Part shown: positions 34,560 to 45,630 of the stretch, piece after piece
Layout of the letters: the number at the start of each line of letters is the position of its first letter
Numbering within the stretch: position 1 is the stretch's first letter
Assembly: GCF_051020955.1 (NCBI RefSeq)
Contig: NC_135013.1
Coordinates: 248,001 to 312,000 of the forward strand
Length of the DNA: 64,000 nt
Direction of reading: 5' to 3'
From: Megalopta genalis
Lineage: Eukaryota > Arthropoda > Insecta > Hymenoptera > Halictidae
Position numbers and translations under genes: made by a program
The notes under the pieces: generated by a model
The model's database searches: none
What the model was told of the DNA's origin: nothing
What the model saw: the letters and a program-made list of their open reading frames with translations, nothing else

Positions 34560-35950
34560 TTCGGTCTAATTATTATAAAACAAAATATTTAATTTTATTG
34601 ATTAAAACTACTGAAAATTTAAGGTTTTAAATATTCTAATTTTTAAAGTCCAATTTTAAATTAAATTTAGTTTTAAAATAAATTTATCCAGTAAAGTTAA
34701 ATTATATTACAACAAAGTAATAAAATTGTTATGAAATACAAATCATTTAATTTTACTGATTAATATTAATAAAAATTTAAATCTTCAATTATCATAAATC
34801 TAAACTTAATTCTTTACACGACTTTAATACTTTATATAACAATTAACCATTAAAATAAATCCATTTATTTCAATTATTATTGAATACCCTAAACTCACCA
34901 ATTCAATTTGATTTAGGATAAATCAATAAATATATTTAAAAATATGAAATAATCATGTCCGTAATTCCAATAAAAAATGTAATAACTAACAATGCCAAAG
35001 TTAAAATTTTCTTTCAACATAAACTCATCAATTCAATATTAATAATTATTATGATACATAACAAAAATATTAAATTAACTCTTTTACTTTCGAGATAATT
35101 AAAAACACGAACTTTATTTTAATTAACCCTGATACAAAAGGTACAAAAATCACTTTTACTTATATTAATATTACTTTCTTCTTCTACAATACATTTTAAA
35201 ATCATTAAATTTATTCTTAAATAAATACTATAACTTATAATCATGTAATTCCTTTTTTCAAATATATTAAATTAAGAAATCAATAATATTTATAATTTGT
35301 ATAAATAATAAAATTTTCCTTATTCAGAATCCTTTCAATGTAAATGAAACACTTATTGTTAAACTAAAATTTTAATAAAAACATTTTCCCATACCTTTGC
35401 TAAGTTACGACTTATTCCATTTATAATGAAAGTGACGGGCAATTTGTACACTTTACATAAATTTATTTAACTTAAATAATTATTTAACTACAGCCCCCAA
35501 AAATTACTTAATACCTAATCATTCTTTAAAAATTTAAAAATTCTTAAAATTAACGAATAACAGTAGTTTAACCGTTGGAGCTGGCACTAAATTTACCATT
35601 ATTTAATTTAAATTTCTTATTCAAACTTTCATTTAATATTAAAAATTAATCTCTACTTTTCACTCGTATAAAAACTATTTAAATTTTTAGATGAATTCAT
35701 AAATTGTATGTATGAAAAATATTTTGCAGCCAATTTTTTAGCCGCAATTGAAATAATATATATATTCTCACTCCAACAAAGCAAATTAATTCATAATTAA
35801 CAGTTCAATATAATTCAATCAAATAAACCTAAATAAAATAAATTATATTATTACAATCATAGTACTAATTAACTATAACTCAATTATTTATTTCTAAGGA
35901 AATTACCCCGTAACTTTATATTAGAAATCAAATTCAATTATTTAATTAGA
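34560..35950 (-). pseudogene. Nuclear mitochondrial insertion (16S and 12S rRNA pieces)
   Basis: A sharply AT-richer block. On the minus strand it contains small-subunit rRNA landmarks: GTGCCAGC...GGTTAAAC (35565-35592), GTACAAATTGCCCGTCAC (35431-35452) and AAGTCGTAACTTAG (35400-35415). TACCTTTTGTATCAGGGTT of the large subunit lies at 35126-35143. The order (16S then 12S, both minus) fits the usual insect arrangement. Only about 130 bases separate the two 12S landmarks, where several hundred are expected, so the copy is internally deleted. The 34560-35090 part is AT-rich but I could not match it firmly. Confidence 0.75.
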
Positions 35951-36244
35951 TAACCACAGCTTGCAACCGGGTTGAAATTTTGCGCAGATGGGTTTTTGAT
36001 GGCCGGTGGGCCGTATTGCGATGCAACAAATCGTTGCTACTTTTATTGTCATCGTTATCATTTGCATGTGTTTAATTAAAATGGAAAGATTGAACGGCTT
36101 ACTCCAGGTTATGATTCGAAATGGGTGCAACGGCACAGTGACTGGCTCACATTATTTAATTAATAATATCAATTTATTTAGATCGAACGGTATAATACTC
36201 ATTTGAAAAACCTTTATTTTTGTTTGTATATTTTGCATTTATAG
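35951..36244. other. Upstream region of the Mutator-like gene
   Basis: About 290 bases. The last 40 are pyrimidine-rich and end in a splice acceptor (TTTATAG at 36238-36244), suggesting that the next frame is a downstream exon. Confidence 0.45.
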
Positions 36245-37721
36245 AACTCAACAAGCTGCAGCGGCAAGGAAGATGCGCACCGAGAAGATCGAAGCAGCGG
36301 AAGTCAGTCAAGAAATGCCCCATTTCATCATCGAGGCAGGAACGCAAGAGCAATCACGTGCACAGCCAATCATCGAGGAAGGATTAACCATTACGGACTT
36401 CCGGCTCGTGGTAGAGCAGGTACTACTGATAGGGTACCACTCGGCAACGTTCGAATGCACCACGCAACATTTGCAAGTGATCGGGATGAAGCGCTCGGGA
36501 TTCTTAGCAACGATAACTCTGAAGTGCAAGATGTGCCAATATGAAGCGGAAGTGCACAGTCAAACGGCAGACAACAAAACAATGGACTTGCATTATACTG
36601 CGGCCCTCGCTACAATCACTTCTGGAGGTGGTTACGCAAAGATGGAAGAAATGTTTGCAACAATGAACATTCCATACATATTAAGGATGGAATATCGAAG
36701 ACGTCATGACGACATTGTTGAAGATTTGTTAAGTCTTGCTGAAGCAGAAATGCTAGCAGCGGCAGAAGAGGAGAAACAATTAGCCGTCCGAAGAGGCGAC
36801 GATTCAGTTTCCGGTATCCCTTTCATCCCCGTCGTGGCTGACGGCAGCTGGATGAAGAGATCGTACCATACTGGAAGGTATGACTCCTTGTCCGGTATTG
36901 GTGCAATAGCGGGATACCACACAAAGAAAGTGTTATTTGCAGGTGTGAAAAATAAAGTGTGTTTGATTTGCCACAACGCTTCGAAGAGGAAGGAAAGCCC
37001 CAGAGAACATAGATGCTTCAAGAACTGGGGACGAAATGAGACGTCCACGAGAATGGAGAGTGCTGCAATTGCTGAGGGTTTCCAGACCAGCATAGAAAAA
37101 AGAGGTCTGATATATAATATATTGATTGCCGATGGCGACAGCAGTGTGTATAAAAGGATTTTGGATTGTGATCCATACAAGGCAGAGATGGTTCGTGTTA
37201 AAAAGATTGAGTGCACGAACCATTAATTGCGCAATTTTTGCAACAAACTGAAAGATGTTCCAAAGAAGACTCCACCTGGCATTTATCGAAAAGCCGTGGA
37301 AAATAACATTCGTAGACTGCGCACGGATGTTGTGAAGGCTGCAGTTTACAGATCGAAGGAAAATCTTCCGTTCCAAAAAAATTTGCAAACGGATCTACTA
37401 CATATTCCTAGCCACGTTTTCGGAGAGCACAAGGAGTGTCGAAGACTAAGATATTTCTGCGACCGCCCAGAAAACACGGGAGAAGACAACTTGGTACCGC
37501 ATCTCAAGAAAATCGGCATATATAACCGGATGCATGAGATCTTCCGTCCATTGATGGCTCATGCTCAAAGTTTATTACATAATACTACAAACAATTCAGT
37601 TAAGAACCTCAATGCAATCATTGCAAAATATACCGGTGGGAAAAGGATAAATTGGGGCCAGGGAGGGTCATATTCTGCGAGATGTGCAGCTGCTTTGTAC
37701 AGCACAACACGCAAAAACTAA
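36245..37721 (+). pseudogene. Mutator-like transposase, one in-frame stop
   Basis: The frame opens at a splice acceptor and reads TQQAAAARKMRTEKIE. It has a Cys pair (CKMCQYEAEVHS), then VVADGSWMKRSYHT with a candidate first catalytic Asp, a CLICHNA zinc-like motif, and NILIADGDSS with a candidate second Asp. This order matches the Mutator-like transposase domain of animal proteins. The frame is interrupted once, TAA at 37224-37226, and then continues in the same frame to 37721 (NFCNKLKDV, HIPSHVFGEH, GGKRINWGQGGSY). A Lys/Glu-rich linker with frameshifts leads to the nuclease at 37784. Confidence 0.78.
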
Positions 37722-37783
37722 TATCAAAGGTAATAGAGGGCAAGGGTGCGAAGCCGCCGAAATTGATAGAAGAATTAGAAGAA

Positions 37784-38690
37784 TGAAGGAAAGGCAGTAA
37801 TGAAAAAGGAAAGGAAAGGGAAAAAAAGTCTCCGAAGAAGGTGAGAAACCCATTTTGTTCAACAACGGATCCGGATTATGGAGTTAGCGCAGAGAAACCG
37901 GATATGGAGCAACATCTATTTAGCTTTGAAAAAGAAAGGCACATGGAGATGCTGCAGGATTGGCAGACGAATCGAAAGAAAATAGAGAGGGATACGGCAG
38001 AACAAAATAAAAGCCACGAGTGGCATACATACCAATCCAAATTACTGACAGCGTCGAACTTTGTCAAAGTGTGTCGGCGAAGGAAAACAACCAAGTGTGG
38101 AAATTTGGTAAAGTCACTGCTGTATCCAAACATATTGAATCTGCCTGCCATTGAATATGGTCGGCAGTGTGAGAATATTGCCCGCGAACAACTTGCGAAG
38201 GAGGAAGACGTGGAAATCCGCAAATGCGGTCTCTTCATTGATGCAGAGATACCATTTTTGGGGGCAACTCCGGACGGCATAATTGACGACGACGGTATCG
38301 TGGAAATTAAATGCCCGAAGACGGCAGAAAAATTCTCGCCAGAAGAAGCGATAAAAAATATTCAACCACTACGAAGAATATTTGAAGATGATGCAGGTAC
38401 AGCATTTCGCAGAACCCATCACTATTTTTACCAAGTGCAGGGACAACTGCACATAACAGGTCGACAATATTGTCTGTTTTGTTTGTGGACACCAAAGGGT
38501 ATGAAAACTATAAAAGTAACCAAAGACGACACATTTTGACAGAATGAAATGAAATCGAAATTGTCGCAATTCTACGTCCATTGTATGTTGCCCGAAATAT
38601 TGGACAGCCGCTACATTAGGAACATGAGTATCCGAGAGGCCACAGAAACGGAGTACAAAAAACCAATTGTGATTAGCACAAAACTAATTA
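37784..38690 (+). pseudogene. YqaJ/lambda-exonuclease-type nuclease linked to the Mutator transposase
   Basis: The frame opens after a stop at 37784, with a Lys-rich start. It carries the PD-(D/E)XK layout of YqaJ-type recombinases: SKLLTASNFVKVCRRR, EYGRQCENIAREQL, FLGATPDGIIDDDGI, VEIKCPKTAE and YYQVQGQL-like HYFYQVQGQLHITGR. The Asp, the E-x-K pair and the Gln are all intact. In phage such enzymes resect DNA ends 5' to 3'. A TGA at 38537-38539 stands where Trp is likely (TF-stop-QNEMKSKLSQFY); the frame then runs on to about 38734. It lies in the same orientation as the Mutator frame, offset by one frameshift, so both were probably one protein. Confidence 0.82.
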
Positions 38691-39070
38691 AAAAACCTCA
38701 AGCGAACCCACGCACTGTCGGGTCGCACACTTAGTGTGCGCCTTCGCTGATTATTTCAGCGAAGGAAATTTAAAAAAGATCTTAGCTCGCGAGTCATTAG
38801 ATTCGCTCGAGCGTACCCACACAATGTCGGGTTGCACACTTAGTGTGCGCCTTCGCTGATTATTTCAGCGAAGGAAAATTTCACAAAGATCTTAGCTCAC
38901 GAGTCATTAGATTCGCTCGAGCGTACCCACACAATGTCGGGTTGCACATTTAGTGTGCGCCTTCGCTGATTATTCCAGCGAAGGAAATTTAAAAAAGATC
39001 TTAGCTCGCGAGTCATTAGATTCGCTCGAGCGTACCCACGCAATGTCGGGTTGCTCACTTAGTGTGCGAA
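38690..39070. repeat. Tandem 109-bp repeat with two hairpins per unit
   Basis: Units start at about 38702, 38811, 38921 and 39030 (GCGTACCCAC anchor). Each complete unit holds GCACACTTAGTGTGC and a 10-bp stem CCTTCGCTGA/TCAGCGAAGG around a short loop. The array directly follows the nuclease frame and ends at the start of the small three-exon gene. Confidence 0.9.
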
Positions 39071-39128
39071 TTTTTCCTTGCATGTTGCAGATGATGTACA
39101 CGCGGATCAGCAGTGAGGTGTGCTTGCG

Positions 39129-39760
39129 ATGCTACCATTGACAGCGCCAATGCGGTTGAGGGAATTTACCGACAATGTTCTGGTCAGAAGGAAAGAAGTC
39201 GCTCTGGCATTCAACGCCGGGAAAACTGTATGTATATGCAATATATATGTACGATGAAATGCTTATTCATAATGTATGTACTTCTAATTCCACGTCTATG
39301 TTACAGGCAAGTATGAAGACAGTTCTGGCTAAATTGGCTCGGTAGGCGGAAACCACCTTCCATTTGACCGGAGGGAGAGAAGTCGCTGTGGCATTCAACG
39401 CCGGGAAAACTGTATGTATATGCAATATATATGTACGATGAAATGCTTATTCATAATGTATGTACTTCTAATTCCACGTCTATGATACAGGCAAGTATGA
39501 AGACAGTTCTGGCTAAATTGGCTCGGGGGATGAAAAAACCCTCGAGGGTGGATTTAGTTGCTGCCAACGTAAGTAAATGTAAAATAACAAATGAAAAATA
39601 CTTTCGGCGTATAATAACAAATAATAATAATAATATATACTTATACGTTGCAGAGAGAGCTGAAAAAGCTGTTGAAAAAAACTATTTATGGCCCTCAAAA
39701 AATGGGGAAGGAACGGACAGGAAAAGGAGGAAGAGGAGGAAGAGAGAGAAGAAGAAAACG
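39129..39760 (+). CDS. Small three-exon gene, upstream paralog, function unknown
   Basis: Predicted exons: 39129-39227, 39491-39568 and from 39654. The first two encode MLPLTAPMRLREFTDNVLV onward to AFNAGKT, then ASMKTVLAKLARGMKKP to DLVAAN; the third starts RELKKLLKKTIYGPQKMGK and turns Lys/Arg/Gly-rich. All junctions are phase 0 with GT-AG introns. An ATG at 39129 follows an in-frame TGA. A 184-base segment spanning part of exon 1, the intron and part of exon 2 is duplicated (about 39190-39345 and 39374-39529); the first exon 2 copy runs into a stop, so splicing must skip it. The third exon stays open into the next paralog, so the true end is unclear. Family unknown. Confidence 0.55.
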
Positions 39761-40327
39761 CATCCGCCGGATCAGCAGCGGCGAACACCGCCGCAGCATC
39801 AACGGCGACCTCAGCAGCGGCGAACACCGCCGTAGCATCAACGGCGACCTCAGCAGCGACGGACACCTCCGCCGCGAACGAGTCGCTGGACTCAATACTA
39901 GCGCGGCAGCGAGAAATCGCTGCCGCATACGAGTCCGGGAGGGCTGTAAGTATATGCAATACAACAGAATGTATATTTATAATATATATACTTCTAATTC
40001 TGCTGTTATGTTACAGTCCCAGTGGAGGAACATATTGGGCCAATTGGCCAGACGGGTAGCCAGGCCTAACCTGGCAAACCTGGTGGCGGCCAATGTAAGT
40101 AAATGAAAAATACTTTTATATATAATATAATATAGTAATATGTATAGTAACAAATTATAATAATAATATATACTTATACGTTGCAGAGAGAGCTAAAAGA
40201 ACTCTTCAAAACGTCCATCTATGGCCCCCAAAAGAGGGGCAAAGAACGTAAAGGGAAAGGAGGAAGAGGAGGAAGAGGAGGGAGAGGAGGCAGAGGAGGG
40301 AGAGGAGGGGGGAGGGGGGAAATGTAA
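39688..40327 (+). CDS. Small three-exon gene, downstream paralog with RGG tail
   Basis: Exons end or start at 39945, 40017-40094 and 40187-40327, all phase 0 with GT-AG introns of 71 and 92 bases. Exon 1 has an acidic Glu run, Ala/Thr/Ser-rich 12-residue repeats (AANTAVASTATS) and LARQREIAAAYESGRA. Exon 2 (26 codons, as in the paralog) reads SQWRNILGQLARR to NLVAAN. Exon 3 reads RELKELFKTSIYGPQKRGK and ends in about seven GGR repeats, an RGG-type tail known in RNA-binding proteins. The conserved L-A-R...E-I-A-A pattern and YGPQK box define the family. The start is uncertain, because the first part overlaps exon 3 of the upstream copy in another frame. I do not recognise the family. Confidence 0.6.
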
Positions 40328-40595
40328 ATACATATTGAATTTTTATTAAAATGTTCGTTTTTATCATTTATGTTCATTTTATTTACGAATTGCTCCATCG
40401 CCATCACTTTTTTCTTGATTTCCTATAATTATTCATCCTTACGTTTTTATTATTCTTAGTTTATTATAATACAATGAATCATTCCATAAAAATTATAAGT
40501 ACATGTCATTAAATTATTATTATTATAAAAAAATCCATTATTATTTTAATATATATTATTATATATTAAAATTCCTACTTCACCTACCCGATTAC
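40328..40595. other. AT-rich spacer after the small gene
   Basis: Probably 3' untranslated sequence and low-complexity DNA; ATTAAA occurs shortly after the stop. Confidence 0.4.
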
Positions 40596-40937
40596 TCGAC
40601 GAGCGTTCTTGCTGCAACTGCCGCGCCGCTCACGACTGCCCCGCACGCCACCTTCCCCTGGTCAAGTAACCTAGCGCGCGGCAGAATATCTTCGTGACAA
40701 CTGTTCGTATCAAGTAAGATGGACGTGCCAATATTCGAGTGAGTAGTTCGGGAGTTGGATATTTCGATTCAGAAAAGTCTAAGCTGGGGGGCTTCGGTTG
40801 TAGAAATGTCCATTTCTTTATTAATGTTGAGATATTTACAATATTCGATGAGCGTTCTTGCTGCAACTGCCGCGCCGCTCACGACTGCCCCGCACGCCAC
40901 CTTCCCCTGGTCTAGTAACCTAGCGCGCGGCAGAACG
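40596..40937. repeat. Two direct copies of a 90-bp GC-rich segment
   Basis: 40596-40686 and 40847-40937 are almost identical, from GAGCGTTCTTGCTGCAACTG to CTAGCGCGCGGCAGAA, 251 bases apart. Confidence 0.9.
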
Positions 40938-43058
40938 GGCTCATGAAGCAGGAATCAGTTTCATGAAACTCAGTTTGTGAAACGGTTTTGACGACATGGC
41001 AACATTGCGGCGAGGAATGAAATGTGGCAACCATGTTTAGTCGCTATCCTTCTCTTTCAGCTTTCTTTCTCTCTTCCGTCACATTTTTACCGATACCCAT
41101 GATCACAGAAACATATGCGTGTGCCACCTGACGGTCGAAAATATTTCTAATTTGGTTTGTCTAATGTCCGATCGCACAACTGCAGCGCCACGATCCACTC
41201 CGGGTCCCGTTACTGTAACCTTAAGACGAAAGAATGTTTGGACGAATGGACCGGGCTGCATGCTGTGCGATAGCGTCGAGCGGATGTCTAGACGATTGGT
41301 TTGAGTGTCGCGTAGAATGAATGCGTCTAGTCAGTACACAGTGAAAGCGAACCGTGAGAATGAGAAAGAACGATCTGGATGGGATGCATCGGTGAGCGAA
41401 TGAGACAGTTCGGTAAGAACCTTCGTTGGGAGCGGTACGCGGGCATCGCGAGTTTTGTACTAGCGTGATTGTAAATAAAAGTAGTCCGATTGTAACCGGG
41501 TTCGATTCTCTCTTTCCGTCGCCGATCCCACCTCCTCAAATCAATAATTATTTTTCACACTCCATCACTAGATAATTTCAAACTGCATACACACAAACAT
41601 TTCCCATACCAACAAACAGACAAACATACAATCCACACTCCTAAACTTCCCTTTCATTCCTCTTCCCGCACCCACCACCCCGCCCACAATATGGAGTTTT
41701 TCGCAAATTTCCTCCGTCAACCACATTTCTTCTAGATCTCCACTACATGCAATCAATACCAAGGACGTCATTCCTCCGGTAAGCCGGAATTACTGGTAGG
41801 AACAGATCTACCCCACCACATACACACAAGAAAAAACTTTCTCGGCCGGGCGGAGTCTCAACTCGAGACGATTTTGCGCATATATGACGAGTGTCTTGTG
41901 TCACATCCCTCGAACGTGTTGCTTAACTCTAACTTATAAATGTGGCTTATGCCCCGTAGTACATAAGTTAATGCAACAGGTTATAAGATATGCTCTACTC
42001 CCACTTAGACGTTAAGCAACATCTAAACACCACATTCATACCGTATTATTTATAGTAACGTAAGCCCATTCATACTCTATCACCGACCGCCAATAATCGC
42101 CAATCTGTACGGACGCATACCGACTGCCCAATTCATCCTTTGAACATCTAATTACCATCATTGTGTGTGCGCTCTACCTTCCTCTACCCGCTCCCCAAAA
42201 TTTTTCACGCGCATTAGAAGCATCCATTAAATTGCAATAGTTAAGAGTCTGTACCGCGTCGCGCGACCAGTATCGCATCTTCGCGGCTTCCCGACTACAC
42301 TCTCAAGCCCAGTCGAGCGAAGCAGCTCCGGTGCACGCTTCGGTCGCAGACTCCGGTTCGCAGATTACAGAAAGACCAGTCGCTCCTGGAAGTCCTCGAG
42401 TTCCCTCCGTCGTACGTGTTCGTGTGTCTAGAGAGATCCACCTGAATGCTCTGGACGAACACGTACGCATTAAATTCATAGCTCCTTCTTAAACGTGTGT
42501 TGGACGCTTACCCTGGATGCGTCGCGTACAAGAAGATAGTTCGCGACTAATTAACTTCGAGCATACTTTAACATAGCTTTCGATACCGAAACGTTATGGG
42601 CGACGATACCAGCTTAGAGGCTGAATTGTTAAATCACACAATATTCGTTCCATTCTCGCGTCGCGTGATTTCAATCGCCGGAGGGCCTGATCGGAGCGTA
42701 GCCAGTACCCAGACGATCATCCCGTATCGAACCAGCAGCGTGGCCGGCCCTTATTCCAATTGATCTCGCACAGATCTGGCCAACCCCACTCTTGCTTGAC
42801 GAGGTCCAAAGCAGCAATAGCGTCAACGAAATTCCAGAAGCTCATCCACGGAGGAAGACCTACCAGATTCATCCGAGCTCTACCTGATCAGCATTCCGTC
42901 GCGAACGTCACTGGTAAGTGCTGTTTTGTAAATTGCCCGTTCGTAGCATACGTGATCCCAAGATTTATATCCCAAGTCAGACACCGTCGTAAAGTAACGT
43001 GTGGACCAAAAATGGCCGCCCATTAAATACGTCTCAGTCTGTGGCGACTTACGGAATA
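40938..43058. other. Mixed-composition region, no gene recognised
   Basis: It contains an AATAAA near 41476, a box-B-like GGTTCGATTC near 41500 without a matching A box, a hairpin at 42411-42467, and a strong donor-like CACTG/GTAAGT near 42911 after a GC-richer stretch. The last could be a non-coding first exon or an LTR leader. No coding frame is supported. Confidence 0.4.
42411..42467. repeat. Perfect 13-bp inverted repeat
   Basis: CGTACGTGTTCGT at 42411-42423 and its exact complement at 42455-42467, with a 31-base loop. Confidence 0.8.
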
Positions 43059-43437
43059 TACAGGGTGTCCCAAAAATGTCTCGCATTACGGGAATGTGGG
43101 GTAGCTGAGGTCATTCTAAGTAACTTTTTCCTTTGCGAAAATGTAATCTGCGGCTTTGTTTACGAGTTATTAACGAAAAACACTGACTAATGAGAGGCGA
43201 TGGCGCGAATCATAACGTGGTCGATCGATCGAGCGCCACGTGCTCCTACCACTGAGTTTGACAGCTGAAAGGGGACTCTATGCCGCGTTCGAATCAATGA
43301 ACAAGTCACGGAGCATGAACTCTTGATATTTTTTTACCACGCGACAGTGATAATTTTAAGAAAAACGCTATTCATCCTTATTTCAGAATGTATGAAGAAT
43401 ATTTACTAATTTTTCGGACCCGTCATAATATGTAGTA
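43059..43437 (+). mobile_element. TACAGGGTGTCCC transposon, terminal fragment
   Basis: It begins TACAGGGTGTCCCAAAAATG and holds the shared motifs TAACTTTTTCCTTTGCGAAA and GTTATTAACGAAAAACACTG. It ends at GGACCCGTCATAATATGTAG, where related copies continue. Confidence 0.85.
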
Positions 43438-43838
43438 TGATATGTGTGTAGTATAATATGTGTATATATATATAATACAACGTCATAAATCACTTATTGA
43501 GTCTGGAGTCATGTTGAAGAAAAAATGACGTTCTAGCAACCATCGGTGCACATGGTGGCCGTACAATTTCCCAGCGAAAGGTTTATGACACTAGTAAAAG
43601 TGAAAACTATTTATAAGAAAACCCCCAATTTAACCTCGAGAGTTTTGTTAATAGTTTCATAAAGAATATCAATAAACAATTTCTTTTTTACGACATTTGT
43701 TTTGGAGATTTCAAAAAAGATGTACACATCTTTTTTGTTAATACGTTTTTTGTAATAAACAAAGTTCTATAATGTTTTTGTTGAAATTGATTGCTGTACG
43801 AATACTTTCTACATCCACTGTATACATCGCAATATGCA
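43438..43838. other. AT-rich spacer
   Basis: No gene. Short TATA runs near 43456-43480. Confidence 0.5.
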
Positions 43839-45250
43839 TGTTCCGTTCCGTAGGACCTCCCGTAGACCGCTTTCGCGAAGGTTTATGGCGCGGACAAGCG
43901 AGGATCATCTAAAGAGACGGAAACCTTTTTTCCATCTGCCGAACATCTGTGCAGTGTCTTCCGTCTTTTTAATGACCGCGACGCGTCGTAGACCCGAAAG
44001 GCCCGGAGAACAACCCCGTCATAAAACTTGAGAATTTTAACGGGTCTTGGGAAAGTTTAGTCTCAACCGTCGCTGGAACGATATCTCAGGCCCCAGGGGA
44101 CCTCCCGACCACGCAACTACGCGACACCCCCCTCTCCTAGACGAGGCCCGTGTAGGACGATACGAGAGGGTGGCGACAAAACGTTTAGAGGACACTGATT
44201 TGAAAATCGTAATATTCGAGAAAAACCAATCAGTGCATCCCGGCGTGGAGGTGGAGGTTCCTTCAGGAATCTCAAGTGGGGGTAACCTGTATAAAACAAC
44301 GCGACCAGTCGGGGCACGGGCTCTCTCTCGCTCTAGCTCTAGCTCTCGAGTACATTACAGTCGGTGATACGGGGTCGTGCATTCGGGCAGTCAGTGATTC
44401 GGACACTCTCTCGAGTTCACACGGAGTCGTTCGAATCGTTCGAGTCGTTCATCCGGAGTCAATCGGACAGACTCATTCGGGCACTTCGTCAATCTTCACG
44501 ACCACGACGCGGCCGATCGAGCAGTTACCACCGACGGAACATAGTCTCTAGTGATTTTACGTGCAGCACCTGCCCAAAGGCTTATCCACACGGCCCCCAT
44601 GGGCGCGGAATTGAGATACGCTCAATAAGCGCGCTCCCACATGCCAAGCCATGCAGGAGCTACCAGTTACTACGAGGACGCGGACTCTCGTCAGCAGACA
44701 ACTGGTGGTGCCGAGCCCTTTCTATGCTCTACCGACTCAGCAGGTCGGTTCCCGAGCTGAATACCGCAGCTCACCCGTCGAGGCCCCCAACAACTTTAGG
44801 ATGGGACATAACGAGGAGGGAGGGAAGAGGTAAGGAAAGGAAGGGAAGGAGCCTCTGGCCAACTTTAGCCGTTTACCACTGCCCCCTCGATGGACCTACC
44901 CACTGCCGGCCCGAGGTATCCCGGACCAGATGGCCGGGACCTCGTGGGCACACCGACACCCGAGGTACCAGTATTTAGAAGGCCGACTGGTAGGACCTGT
45001 CGTAGCTACGCTCCTACCATGTTTGGAGACACCGCATCTCCAGCACTGGTCGGCTAGCGCTTCGGGGTCGTGTAGTCGCTACTCTACAACGCCTAGTACT
45101 TAAGGAATCAGCAGAATAGGACCCGGCAAGCCGTATCCTACCCGCCTTTCTGCCTGTGTTCAGCGCCCTGCGCCCACCGACGGAACAGTGGGAGATTGCA
45201 ATTCGGCTCAGTATCAACCGTAACATTGATACTTCGAGCCAGATCACGAG
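43839..45250 (+). repeat. GC-rich LTR-like unit, first copy
   Basis: It starts TGTTCCGT and shares its first 90 or so bases with 63909-64000 (TAGGACCTCCCG, GAAGGTTTATGGC, CGGACAAGCG). GTATAAAACAACG near 44290 is a TATA box, with CAGTCGGTG some 65 bases on. Frames of 100-204 codons (44047-44978) overlap in several phases and lack motifs. A long LTR or the leader of a retroelement fits best; the right end is not defined. Confidence 0.5.
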
Positions 45251-45474
45251 GTATTCCGTAGAATCCTCATCCGCGGCATAAATTCGCTAACGAGCGAACG
45301 CAATCGCGGGTCGAAAAAGCTCGACTCGCTTCGCACACACATTTTTGGTCCTTCGAGCCGTATCCGCGACACATTCTAGTCCCTCGAGCCGGATAAGTGC
45401 GAAACAATGCACATCACAAGTTTTTTTTCTCAAATCGCATTTCCTACGTTAAAAAATTGCTTGTTTCAATATAT
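45251..45474. other. Spacer
   Basis: No feature recognised. Confidence 0.4.
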
Positions 45475-45630
45475 TGTTACGGCGACTTGTCCAAATCAAG
45501 TCGCTGTAACGTGAAACTGCCCTGTTGTGAGCAACTCCTTAAAGAAAAATAGAAGAGAGGGGTTGCCACGGAGGTGTTTTATCAACGGACAATCGAAGAG
45601 TCGAGATTGGATTCGTCATTAGTTCAACAC
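45475..45630 (+). repeat. Left LTR-like repeat with palindromic start
   Basis: It begins TGTTACGGCGACTTG and continues TCCAAATCAAGTCGCTGTAAC; the two 14-base arms are reverse complements with one mismatch. It matches the start of the right repeat and then diverges. Confidence 0.75.

Noticed and set aside
36704..37388. Minus-strand frames opposite the Mutator-like gene
   Set aside because: Shadows; the plus strand has the domain motifs.
41490..41515. tRNA gene (GGTTCGATTC looks like a B box)
   Set aside because: No A box, no acceptor stem and no cloverleaf could be built around it.
42240..42911. Host gene first exon ending at CACTG/GTAAGT
   Set aside because: The donor-like site is good, but no downstream exon is seen in the window; kept only as a remark.
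44364..44978. 204-codon frame in the LTR-like unit
   Set aside because: Overlapping open frames in several phases in GC-rich DNA; no motif.
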